Positions 45,764-57,078 of a stretch of 64,000 nt of DNA are shown piece after piece; positions within the stretch are counted from its first letter, which is position 1, and each line of letters starts with the position of its first letter. Source of the stretch: Rhabditoides inermis. Taxonomy: Eukaryota > Nematoda > Chromadorea > Rhabditida > Rhabditidae. The position numbers and the translations under genes are program-made. A model generated the notes under the pieces. That model made no database searches. It worked only from the letters and a program-made list of their open reading frames with translations, and was not told where the DNA came from. The stretch spans positions 212,501 through 276,500 of the forward strand of contig CAWZYM010000311.1 in assembly GCA_963966185.1 (NCBI GenBank), written 5' to 3'.

Positions 45764-48700
45764 CTCATCCTTGGCAGCTGGGTACTTGAGGAGGAGTCGA
45801 ACGAGGGTGAGATCGCATGCGAGGGCAGCCGCGTGCAGAGCAGACTGGAGACGGCGGTTGAGGATCGAGGGACGCGCGCCATTCTCCAGCAGAGAGCGCA
45901 CCAGAGGCACGCGGTGCCCACGCACCGCCAACATCAACGCCGTGTCGTCATCTGCAATACTTCCGTAATCCGTAATTCAAGTCAACCACTTTTTGCAAAA
46001 AGTTTGCAAAAAAATAAGATGCATAGGGTACACTTTCCTCCCCCTCCACTCACCGTCGTCGGTGGCGTTGACGTCTGCTCCTGCGTGAATGAGTGCGAGT
46101 GCGTCAGTGACCCGGTCCGCGTCGGTCTTTCCCTCAGCTGTCGCCACCCAGTGGAGGGGAGAGCGGCCGTGGACACTGGCCTCGTTCAGCCAGGCAGGCT
46201 GGAGGAGAGAGACAGGGATGCACGACACACTCCCCGCGGCCACGTGTAGAGGAGAGGGAGAAGAGTACACACGCTTCTCGGCCACAGCTGACGACACCTA
46301 GACAAGTAAACATCTAATCACTAATCCAATCCGTAACTTACTCGTCATCGTCATTATCACAAGCTAGTCTCTAGACTCTGATACGTTTACCCCTTCCCTT
46401 CCCCTTACTCACCGTGTGCACGGGATCTTCCAAGTAGTTGTACAGGTCGATCCGGGTGCGCTTCACCTTGTAGAAGTCTTCCTGCGCTCGGTCAGACTCC
46501 GAAAGCACACAGTGGCGCTCCACTACAACACACAATCGTCGTCCAGTCAGACTCACTCCCCTTCCCGCACTGACCGTCCTTCTCCATAGGGGGTATCCAG
46601 ACGGGGGCAGTGACGAGTCGCCTCTTTCTCTCCCTCTGCTGAAGAACCACCAACACTGACAGCACCATCATCACACCCACTGCAGCCGTCAGGATCGCTG
46701 AAGTAAATTGTTCTTCTTCTTATCATTCAAATGATAACGAAACTCATTCCAATCCCCAAACCCACCGAATGCGACGCTGTCGGGGTTGGTCGAGTTGTGT
46801 GGGTTGCGGGCGACGGCCGAGTAGACAGGCATACCCTCCACCAGGTCGTCCCGCGCAGACTCGGCGCCAAAGAACTGCGCCACCGACTCCACGTCAGAGA
46901 AACACTCGCCCGCGCACGAAGACACGTCGATCTGAATAAGTGATGACTCTGCAGTGGTCAGGTGTGCATACCTGTAGCCAGACGACGACTCCCCTGTGTG
47001 CAGCAGTCACACTCCTCCTCATGCGCACCACTCCTCCATACTGCACGTGCAGGCCCGTCTCTCCCCGCGGGTACACCACACGCGCCCCCTCCTCCCGGCC
47101 CTCTCCCAGCCAAGAGAACACCATAGGGCCCGTGGAGTCGGACTTGATCCTATAAAAAGTATCGATTAGATATAGATCGATTGGACAGTCCCAGTGCGAT
47201 GTGCGACCGACCGTACGGAAGAGCGGAGCTTGTGCGAGAGTGTCATGAGGAAGTGATGTGTGCGGGCGACAAACAGGCTAGGCTCCGTCAGCACAACCAT
47301 CACCACATCGCCAGAGAGCTGAAACATAGAAATCATAATCCTTCTGGCTAGAAACGATATCATGTTCCAAGATCAAAAACAACCAGTCAACTCCGATCAT
47401 GGTCTTGGTGTCCAGTGTACTGTCAATCAAAACACTACTTGTGCACTCCCACTGACAGTCTTCTCCTCCGTGGCGCAGTCTCCTCCGTCGAATCCGCACT
47501 CTGCCGTGTTGCACCCCGCATCGCAGCGCCCGTCGTTGTACCTCTCTCGGCAGTACTCCACCAGGGAACAGCTACGCGCCGGCGGCTCGCAGTCAAACCC
47601 GTCAAACAAACACTCCTCTCGGTTGCAGATCTGAAACGACACAAAACTAGGACACGTATTTCAGTACAGACTAGGGCTACCAGTATAGTTCACTCACCGG
47701 ATCGCACTTTCCATCGCGGAACACGTGGGCGCAGTAGCTGGCTGCGTCACAGCGAGAGTATGGCTCACCGCGCGCCGAACAGTCGCCACCGTCGAACCTG
47801 CAACAGACATGGAATCGGATCAGTCAACCACGGACAAGTGTGTTCTCGACCCGTCACATACCCGCAGGCATAGAAGTTGCACTCGGGATCGCAGACTCCG
47901 TCGCCCGCCCTGGACGAGCAACCGCGATGCGCACACATGTCACGCTCCATTCTGAACAAGGATATGAAAACACAAACTACGAAATCAAGCACCCATTACA
48001 ACTATCTACCCCGCTTCGCCCGTCCCCTCCTCTCTCACTTGTCGGTGTGGTTGTACTTGTCTACATCGACGTGTATGTGACAGTTCCTTCCCGTGTATCC
48101 GCGACGGCACTCGCACCTGTACGCATCCACCCCATCCACACACAGACCGCCATTCAGACACACACTGCAACAATTGGGATAGGCATGAAGCAGTTGCGTT
48201 TCAGTTTCATTACATCTTAATATCATTTTTCGTGATTCAGCTAATGCCGCATTCATTGCAATTGAGACGAACAGGTGAATAAAGTGACGGTCAAAGTGAA
48301 TCCCATAGTTCAGTGACTCTCACCGTCTACGATCACCGTCACAAATAGCTTAATTGTGTACTCGACTCACTTTGGTCGACAGTCGTCATCATTCCTATGG
48401 CAGTCGCGGCCCGAGAACCCGGCGGCGCACACACACGTGTAGCTGTTCACCTGAACACGAGAATCACTCCTGCCATGTCTCCTTGAGGGCGGTGACCAAC
48501 GACCGCCGAAAATGGAACGATCCTTTTCCCCAGCGCTAACCAAACCATCTCTCATGCGTGCAATCCAATATGTACATGAATAAGCGAATCTGGATAAACA
48601 TTTGATTTGATGTCTCCTGCCCTCACCCCATCCACACAGGTGGCTCCGTTGTGGCAGGGGTTGGAGGCGCAGTCGTCCACATCGATCCCGCATCGGCGGC

Positions 48701-51380
48701 CCGTCAGTCCGGGAGGGCACATACAAGAGAAGTCGCCCACGCCGTCCACACACGTTCCGTTGTTCAGACACGGGGCTGCAATCAATTCAATCGATAAAGT
48801 AGCGGTCAGTCACTTCGAAACTTCCTTCCATACCGACTTCGAAACGCCAGGAAACACGACCAAACAGCTCGTTTCAAAATAGTTTTGAAAGAGCTGTTTC
48901 GAAGAGACTGACCACACCTTAATCAATCAATCTTCCCACGTACCACTGGCGCACTCGTCGATGTTCTTCTCGCAGGTGCGTCCAGTGAATCCCACAGCAC
49001 ACTGGCAAGTGAACGAGCCACGCGTATTCCGACACACTCCACCATTCCGACACGGGTCAGACACACACTCGTCCACGTCCTGAAAACCAATCGATAAATC
49101 GATAATCTCATGTCCAATTCTAATCCTCACCAGCTCGCAGAACCGTCCCTTGAACCCATCGCGACAGGCACACGTGTAGTCGCGGTGGTCCACCGAAGGC
49201 ACACACTCCGCCTCGTTGTCACACCTGCAATCGATAATCAATCAATAACACACAGGTCGGCATACCTGTTGAGTCGACAGGGATCCCTCTTCATATGGCA
49301 GCGCGCGCCGTAGAAGGCAGCGGTGCAGTGGCACTGGAATCCGCGCGCGCTGTTCACACACTGTCCTCCATTCTCACAGGGAGAGCCGGCACAGTGGTCG
49401 ACAGAGAGCTCGCAGTTGCGGCCAAAGTAGCCCACACCACACGCACACTCGTACCCCCCACCATCGGGTAGGTCAGAGCACACTCCTCCGTGCTCACAGG
49501 GGTTGGAAGAGCAATGCGACGTCTGTGATCAATCAATACTATGTAGTATGCAATCAATCAATCAATCATCCTATCGCGTACCTGTTGCATGCATCCGAAT
49601 CCGGTGAATCCAGGCGGACAGGCACACACGGCTCCTCCCAAGCCGTCCGGAATGCATCGCTGGTTGCCAAAGCAGCCGGCAGACGCACACGGGTCCAGAG
49701 ACGTCTCACATCTGAACAACAATGACGGAAAAGGAGGGATGTGCTGACCTTCTGCCGCCGAATCCGGGAGGGCACAGACAGACCCCGTCGGGCTCACACT
49801 CTCCGCCATTCACACACCCGCCGTCCACAACACAGTTGGGCATGTAGTGCTCGCAGCGAGACCCGTAGAAGTTGTCCGCACACCGCGTCTCGCATCTCAA
49901 ACAAACGAGAAAAATATGATTACGTCATCAATCGATATTACCCACCTGTCTCCCGACCAGCCGGTCATGCAGGCGCACTCATAGCTCCCGATTCGATCGA
50001 TACACGTGCCAGAGTTGAGGCAGGGCTGCCCCGCGCACGCATCCTCCAGCTCCTCACATCGCTCGCCAATGTAGCCCTGGTTACGGTAGACAATACATAC
50101 AGTAACCCTGAGTACAGTACCTTGGGGCAGTCGCACGCGAATCCGCCGGGTGTGTTGCGGCAGCGGCCGTCGTGGTAGCACACATCGGGCAGAGAGCAAT
50201 AGTCCACGCTCGTCTCGCAGTGAGAGCCCTGAACAAGATAGATCAGTCAATAATCAATACACAGGGACCATCCGGACGCACCGTGAATCCAGGCTTGCAC
50301 CTGCAGGAATAGGCGCCAGTAGGGTCCGCCTCACACACCCCACCCGACTGACAGGGAGAGGAGACACACGGGTCAGCCAGTTCACACAGCAGACCTAGGG
50401 GGAGTATCGATCGAGAGGGGAGAGGGGATATAGTCGAGAATCCTCCTCATCTTTTTTTGATGTAGCTAGCAGTTTCTTCCCACTATGGGCGAAATCAGAC
50501 TTGATGTATCAAAAAGCCGCTTTATGATACAAAAAGGCACTTTCTGGAGTTCCGAGATCTTTCTTAGGGTCGTTCGCCAGCAAAAGTTGAGTCTGACATC
50601 TACTTTTGGGAGAAGGATGGCTGACCTATGCGACCGGGCGGGCAGACACACGTGAATCGGGCGACGCCGTCCACACACACAGCTCCCGCCGCGCACGGAC
50701 TGCCACTACAGTCGTCCCTACAATCAATCGATACATGTCGATCAATACACGCACTCACCTGTTGTGCTGGCAGCGGCGTCCGTCCCAGCCGTTCACACAC
50801 AGGCACTCGTAGCCTCTTCCACTGTCCATGCAAGTGCCTCCATTCTCACAGGGAGAAGACGCGCACTCGTTCACATCCGCAAGACTCTCGCATCGCACAC
50901 CTGCAATGTGCTTTTGAAAACAATGCTGAAGAAGACAATAGCATTCGACCACGCACCGGTCACTCCATAGGGGCAGACGCACGCGCGACCGTCGCACAGT
51001 CCACCGTTGAGGCAGGGCCGACGGGGAGAACACGCTGTCCTTCGCTCGCACCGCTCGCCCATCCACTCGCCAGCACATCTGAACCGGACAGGATCAATCG
51101 ATAATGACATCGCACCGGAAGTAACACATTGATAACGGGGTTGAACTATCATCACCACACCGGAAGTGATCAATCGATAACGGGTCATCGTCACAGACCT
51201 GCACGAGTAGGTGTTGTTAGCTCCGGGAACGCATGCAGCTCCGTGGAGACAAGAGTTCGAGCCACAAGTGCCTGTGATGTCACAATTAACACAAATCAAG
51301 CAATCGATAGTCTCACCTCTCAATCGGCCGGCTTCAATAACAAACGCACAAATAACGACCAAATACAGTTGGTTCATCAT
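45764..51380 (-). CDS. lin-12: Notch receptor (LIN-12/GLP-1 family): extracellular region through ankyrin repeat 4
   Basis: Starts [18 protein letters not shown] (signal peptide). Sixteen EGF repeats follow (about 51280-48060; several of the DxDEC type, such as [14 protein letters not shown]). Three LNR modules come next (47945-47466; [26 protein letters not shown]), then the heterodimerisation region (47330-46760) and a transmembrane span [19 protein letters not shown] (about 46700-46645) followed by RERKRR. A RAM-type CSL-binding motif VWIPPM and ankyrin repeats 1-4 (46285-45764) complete it. The protein is a DSL-ligand receptor whose cleaved intracellular part joins CSL and Mastermind in the nucleus. 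LIN-12 has 13 and GLP-1 10 EGFs, so this is a longer version. EGF 7 continues into an extra Cys block ([14 protein letters not shown]). Exons are about 60-230 nt. Reading past the last donor ends [14 protein letters not shown] at 45740. Confidence 0.92.
50494..50607. mobile_element. Short non-autonomous repeat element, family R1 copy B
   Basis: In the Notch intron between EGF 4 and EGF 5. It shares TATCAAAAAGCCGCTTTATG near its left end and AGCAAAAGTTGAGTCTGAC plus TCTACTTTT at its right end with copy A (30464-30656), but has only two or three of the CTTTCT units. Confidence 0.75.
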
Positions 51381-51988
51381 AGTGAATCGGTGGAGTTAGA
51401 CTCCCATGTAATCTGAAACGGAAACTCGGTGAAGCAATCGATAAAGAAATCGATAATCAATCGAAAGCGCGAGATTGAGAGAAAAATGCGCGAAATTCAC
51501 TGGCCGCCGCGACCGTGTGTCAGAGTGGCGCGAGAAGGGGGCGGAGTCAAGAGAGGGAGATCGCTTGATCGCTTGCCTTGCCGCCGGCAGTATAGTACGG
51601 AACGCTTGTGCGAGTGATTGTAAACCTCACTCGGGTCGATTATTACTACAGGAAATCAACACTACAGGTATACAAATTAGCATATTGCCGATTGCGCATC
51701 GTCTTAAGTGAACCGACAGCTAGAACATTCCCGTATCCGCATATCGTAGCAATATCGTAACAAGAAAGACTTTGTAAACATCTTTTACAGTCTAGTTTTT
51801 TTCGATGAAGAGTACTGTACATTACCCTCCCTCCCTTCATTTAATTTCTAGTTTAATCCGAAATTCACCAACTCATTTCTCGGCTGCTAGATGCTGGGTC
51901 GTGTCGTTGTCATTTCACAACTCATCCCTATCTTCGGTCGGGTGCAGGATACCGTGCAAGCTCCGCCCCTCGAAGCCCCGCCTCTGTG

Positions 51989-53120
51989 ATGGACGAGAAC
52001 AACGTGGAGCTGGCGCGCGCGCCACACGACGAACTCATCGCGTTTGTCGTCGTTGGTGAGTGAGAGAAAGAGGAGAGAGAGAGAGAGAGGGGTGCGAGAG
52101 AGAGAGAGAGGAGAGGAGAGAGAGGAGAGAGAGGAGAGAGAGGAGAGAGAGGAGAGAGAGGAGAGAGAGGAGAGAGAGAGGAGAGAGAGGAGAGAGAGGA
52201 GAGAGAGAGAGGAGAGAGAGGAGAGAGAGGAGAGAGAGAGAGGAAAGAGAGGAGAGAGAGAGGAGAGAGAGGGGAGAGAGAGGAGAGAGAGAGAGAGTCC
52301 CTTGCAGCCTCGCTCTCGGTTGTGCTCGTGAGTGCTCTCTGTCAGCTCATTGCTCTCACAGTCATTGCCAAGCGATGCGAGAGGAAACAGCTGGACGTCA
52401 ACAAAAGGGTACGGGGTACTGTAGCATGAAAATAGGAGTACTGTAGTTTTAGCAAGGCTACAAAATGCTACAGAATGGCTTACTATGGATAGTACTTTTG
52501 CAGCACGACTCTGAGATACCGGTCGTTCCGTGGCACATGGAAGCTGAGATCAGGCACTATGTGCAGACCCAGAGGCGCGAGAGGAGGGGGGTGAGTATCG
52601 ATTGAATATCGATTATCGATTGATTGTAGCACCAGATCCGCCGCAAGAAGGGTACTGCATCGAATGAGAAAGTGGCAAAGGTAGATGTTTATATGTTACA
52701 TGTTTACTCTCTTTTTTCAGTCGGAACTCTCTAACCTCGACAACAATAACAACAACAAGAAACGAAAGATCATCTATCACAAGAACGACCATTTTGTGTT
52801 TGTGAGTACGATATCTACTTGGGTTACTGTACTTTGAATTTAGGAGGACCACGACGCCAAGACGGCTCAGCAGGGAACGGTGGCGGATTGTTTACATATT
52901 TCCCTAATTGTTTACTTTCAGTATGGTACCGAGGAAGACGACGAGAATGCGTCTCTCCACATCAAGATGACCACACAGGTACTGTAGTGATATGGATACT
53001 GTACTTATATCTACGGTACTCTTGAGGCTGTGGAAAAGTCGAGGCCGGCTTTCAATCCTCGTTCCAACCCCACGCAGTACAATTCTCGGGAATCTAGGGA
53101 GGAGATGGTAGAAAGAGGGC

Positions 53121-53162
<42 letters not shown>

Positions 53163-53723
53163 TTCCAGCCGCGCACCCCTCACAACGAGTCTCTTCCGCC
53201 GACCGCCCGCGGAAAGGGCTCTTCCAAGAAAGTACTGCATCTACCGTATACCGAAATACACTATACCATTTTGAGATCGAGAAGACTAGCCACGATGTGA
53301 ACAAGACGCAGTCACTCGACGAAAACGACGTCGGCAAAAAGACTACCAAGGTACTGTAACCCGTTTACTCTACTGTATCTCTGTGTCAGACCGCAGCAGA
53401 GAAGCAGTCGCCGGCTGCAGTCATGAAGCAGGTATCGATTGATATTGGAAAACGATCAATAAATCGATTTTAGGCGCACATTCCTGTCGATGCGACGCTT
53501 CCCGATACTGGGCTCCCTTTGGATCTGGTTAATTACTGTATGTTGTACTACTGTAATCGAAAATATTCCAGCCTGATCTTGCTGCGAAAACGCAGGACGA
53601 AAGCGAGAAGAGGAAGCACAGTACCAGGAAGTACAAGGTACTGTAACTGTGAAGTACGGTACTTTGATTACAGTACTCCAGGCTCATCCGGATAGGACTC
53701 AGGGATCGGCCGAGATCGCGTGA
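51989..53723 (+). CDS. Single-pass membrane protein with a charged cytoplasmic tail, unknown
   Basis: Fourteen exons (51989-52055, 52308-52408, 52504-52590, 52630-52680, 52721-52801, 52844-52879, 52922-52978, 53027-53107, 53169-53231, 53276-53350, 53390-53431, 53474-53527, 53572-53637, 53682-53723) join to 300 aa. From exon 3 every exon is a multiple of three. Residues about 22-45 (ASLSVVLVSALCQLIALTVI) form one membrane span followed by AKRCERKQ, so the N-terminus is short and probably outside. The rest is hydrophilic (DNNNNNKKRKIIYHKND, acidic GTEEDDENAS, Lys/Ser-rich end). No family is recognised. It is divergent from Notch, with starts 600 bases apart. Most introns begin GTACTGTA. Confidence 0.72.
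52064..52297. repeat. Long GA-rich microsatellite in intron 1
   Basis: About 230 bases of (GA)n interrupted by GAGG units (period about 9) inside the first intron of the membrane-protein gene. Confidence 0.95.
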
Positions 53724-55094
53724 GAACCCACTCATATCGGAAGCAAAAAACTATTATAAGAGAACTGTTGTACTGTTCCATATCGATCTTATTGTTTACT
53801 GTGTTTAAAATTGAATAAATAATCAGTTTGTCTATCAATCAATCATTTATCCAGAATCGCTATATCCTGACCATACAACAAGTGCATGCGGGTTTGCCAC
53901 AAGAGCTAACCGCTGGGAGAAACACAGTTTAGCAGCGGGGTCGAAGGTCGAAAGTCAATATTAGATCGATGACTGGAGGGAATGCTGTAAGAATGGGAAA
54001 ACATGTGAATTCAAGGGCACAGGGGCGTTTAGCATTACCAAGGTTCATCGAAATTCACTCTCTAGAACTTGGCAAAACTGATTGCACGAAGCGAGAATCG
54101 AACCGGCATACACGGCCCGGATAGTCGCACAGCGCGCCCACAGAGAGAGCGGCTGACGCGCAGCCGCTCTGCGAGTGAACGGACGTGTTGTGATTTCAGT
54201 GAAATTATCGCGCTCAAGCGCTTGCTGGCGAATTCGCGCGTTGCGTGTGCGCGGAGCGGTCGTGGGGCTGACCGCTCGCGACTGTGCAACTATCCGGACC
54301 GTGGCATAGCATGGTCCGTGAACCGTGAGCGTTACCACAAAACTACAACGACATGTGCTGTCGAACTCATATCGACGAGATGCACACAGAGCTCAACTTT
54401 CCGATAAGCATTTTGGCGCGAAGTTCGAATTCGCCTAAGCAAGCTTCGCACGTGCACATGTTGGTAAGCGTGTAGGTAATGCGGAAACGAAACACCGTTC
54501 TTTCGCGTTTTTTCTCTCGATTTTTTTCGTGTTTTCGTGGGTCAAGCAATGAATCAAAGTCAAAACTAAGCGCCACTGTGTCTTTAATATACATATGTGA
54601 TTATTTCATTTACTGCATGTGGAATGAAAAAAAGAAAAAAAAGGAAAACTCTCTTTTTTTCAACTTAGAATTGATTTCAACTTATTGTTCACTTTTGAAG
54701 GGCGAATTCATTATCGCTTACTGTTATCGAATACCGGGAACATGAGAAGTCGGCGTATGGCGCGGTATGGCGAGAATCTTGAATGAGTTTCTTTCAAAAA
54801 CTCGTTTTATCGGATCTATGCTAGTATCAAATAATGTAAAACAAAGACAAAACAAAACAAAAGAAACACAGCGGAAGAAAAGAGAAATCGCTTCCTTCAG
54901 AAAATCCTATAAAAACCCGAAAAAAAAACTCGGAAAAAAACTCCACCGAAAAGATCAGTTAAAGGTCATTTACTTACACATCGTTTGTTTTTGCAATCGC
55001 ATTGCCTCTTTTATGCGACGACCCTTTCTTTGTAATTGATCAAGTATACTGAACTTTTATCACAGTTTTATATGATAAATGAGATAGATGTGTA
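53724..55094. other. Intergenic, no gene recognised apart from palindrome cluster
   Basis: The sequence between the membrane-protein gene and the lectin gene holds the palindromic region at 54111-54304 and AT-rich DNA with poly-A runs. Confidence 0.55.
54111..54304. repeat. Nested palindrome cluster (cruciform-like), GC-rich
   Basis: Outer arms 54111-54136 (CACGGCCCGGATAGTCGCAC) and 54278-54304 pair with few mismatches. Inside are hairpins AGAGCGGCTG/CAGCCGCTCT (about 54147-54171) and GAGCGGTC/GACCGCTC (about 54253-54277), and the perfect 10-base palindromes CAAGCGCTTG and GCGAATTCGC. Just outside on the minus strand, 54104-54095 reads GGTTCGATTC, a Pol III B-box match. Confidence 0.75.
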
Positions 55095-56159
55095 TTACCA
55101 GACGGCTTGAACTTGACAAACGAACGTCAACGGGTGGTCGCAGGCAAATGTCTTCCACGACCATTTGATTTGACGTGTAGCAATGTACTCCATCTGGAAA
55201 AGTGTTGTTGAATGAAAAGCCCAAAAAAACGAGAGAAAAACACGTAGTACTGACTTGAAAACAATCATCGACGCCGTTGTTTTCAAACTTATAGGGCAAG
55301 TATTTGATGGGTCTTCCGTCTGTCCACGTGAATTCTCCGTCCTCCCTCTTCAGTCCAAACCACGTGACTGTCCTTCCGAAGCCAGCGAAATCCATTGAGA
55401 TAAGTCCTGTAAAAGAAGAGAATGTGATGGGATAAGGTTGAAGTTAGAAGTCAAACGAAAACAATGTCAAATCGATTGCCTTGCACGAAGTCTCGATCGC
55501 GATCGGAATGAATAGACGCTAGGATGCCGCCAGAGGTCGCTTCCCCGCACCACTCCTTCGCACCTTCGAACGACCGACTGTACCGAGCTGGATTGACGAA
55601 ACCATTTTTCTGCCACAATGTTTTTGAAACGTTGAAACGTACCGTATAACATTTATCTTTCTTGTCGTAATGCCAACCATCTGGACATCGCTTCGTCTAA
55701 ACAAATGGTATTTACTCATTGTACTTTATTTGTTGTTAGAAAATCATATAAATAATTGATATTACTCAATAATTGATAAACAAACGTTATATAAGATATT
55801 TGAAAAGTAACATGAATGTTGAAAGACACGAAACAAGCCAGCCTTTTGCCTATTGAGCTATAGAATTGGTTTAAACTTGAATGACCTCACGAAACACTTT
55901 GAGTGGCAAGACTCAAACACAACAGTGAACCACCACTCGATCAACATTAACCTCTTCTCCATCGCCTCTCCCTCTCCCGTACCTTGTCTCCGTCCTTCTT
56001 CATCGGTGAAGAATTCCAGCTCGAGATCTGAACATTCATCTCCAGCTCACTCTGTCGGTGGCCCTTCGTCGCGAGTTCGTCTTTGTGGAGCGCATCGCTG
56101 TGCGGGCTTCGAGCATTCGCCAGCGACATTAAGGCAACAAGCAGCAAGAAAGAAAGCAT
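55095..56159 (-). CDS. Secreted C-type lectin-domain protein
   Basis: Five exons (55983-56159, 55643-55696, 55480-55609, 55255-55406, 55095-55193) give 203 aa. The start MLSFLLLVALMSLANA is a signal peptide. After a 60-residue linker the CTLD runs from CPDGWHYDKKDKCYT through SRSFEGAKEWCGEATSGGIL, ASIHSDRD, TWFGLKREDGEFTWTDG and DDCFQ to WKTFACDHPLTFVCQV. All four core Cys and the WxGL-like and W-x-C positions are present. There is no EPN or QPD plus WND set, so calcium/sugar binding is doubtful. Intron 3 needs a GC donor (CAAG|GCAATC) for frame. The 33-nt intron 2 (55610-55642) is open in frame and may be retained, giving 214 aa. Nematode CTLD proteins often act in immunity or mucus; that role is inference. 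Confidence 0.88.
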
Positions 56160-56569
56160 TCTGAATGGAAATCATCACAAATGCTACAGGAACCGAGTGC
56201 ATACAATGAACATTCAGCAAATTTTTCAAAATTAATCTAATGATATTGAGATTACTGTATTTATGATCGCTCGTCTCAACTCATTTTATACCCACTTTTA
56301 TCAAAATAGTTATCCTGTTCCAATACTGTGAATAACAACAGAACATTCAGCCCAAGTATCACAACGTTTATTTTTGTGATTGTTTTTTTTTCTCGCTCGA
56401 GGAACTTGTGTGACTTATCTTTCATACAGGGAACATGTTTGTCTTTATCGGATCGGTGTTCTTGTTCGAGTCATCTTTTCTGCAAACACGCTATAGTTCA
56501 GCGTAACAACATTTGATAAGCGTCTGATTAGAGCATTCTCATTCACACAGCTCCGAAAATCAAAACAGG

Positions 56570-56711
56570 CCGCGCGCCCTCAGAAAGATCCCCAGAAAGA
56601 TCCTCAGAAATATCTCAGAACTCGCCCCCACCCTCAGAAAGATCTTCAGAAAGTGCCTTTTTGTATCATAAAGTGGCTTTTTGATGCATAATCGAGTCTG
56701 ACCGCGCCTTT
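56570..56711. mobile_element. Short non-autonomous repeat element, family R1 copy C (truncated, inverted)
   Basis: Reverse-orientation relative of 30464-30656. The end ATCGAGTCTGACCGCGCCTT at about 56692-56711 equals the left end of copy A, followed inward by the AAAGTGGCTTTTTGAT segment and several CTCAGAAAGATC units. The other terminus is missing. Confidence 0.75.
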
Positions 56712-57014
56712 GGTGATTTCAAGTGAGTTTCCTGTACTGCAGGTGGTTCTCCTGGTTCTGGGTGGGGGAGATAGAGAAGATGGTGGACAAGGAGAAGGCT
56801 CGCGAGACGGCGCAGCTATGCTGATCGCACCACAACAACCAGTCAACAACACAACAAGGCTGATATGAGGTGTATATGAACAGAGCATCAACTGTCTCCC
56901 AAATGAAGCCTGCTGAAGGTGAAGACGAATGCGAAAAGAGCAACTGACTGACTTATTCTAAAAATTCCAACAAAAGGCTTCTGAATGTTCCAGAGGAAAT
57001 CACGCACTGTTCCT

Positions 57015-57066
57015 CTCAATATGTGACGAGATTGCTGCCGTACCGTGAACGGGGGGAATACCCTAT
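57015..57066. repeat. Fragment of the TAGGGTATCCCCC element (right end)
   Basis: Matches the last 50 or so bases of 31972-32563 (CTGCCGTACCGTGAAC, then GGGGGGAATACCCTATA) in the same orientation. The remainder of the element is absent. Confidence 0.7.
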
Positions 57067-57078
57067 ACGTCTTCCGAA

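Noticed and set aside
46180..46209. 30-nt intron inside the Notch ankyrin 1 region
   Set aside because: GT and AG ends are present, but the segment is in frame, without stop, and very short; retained as coding, though not certain.
54079..54136. tRNA gene on the minus strand at the GGTTCGATTC box
   Set aside because: The bases around the box do not form a T-stem and no acceptor stem or anticodon arm pairs; kept only as a B-box-like sequence.
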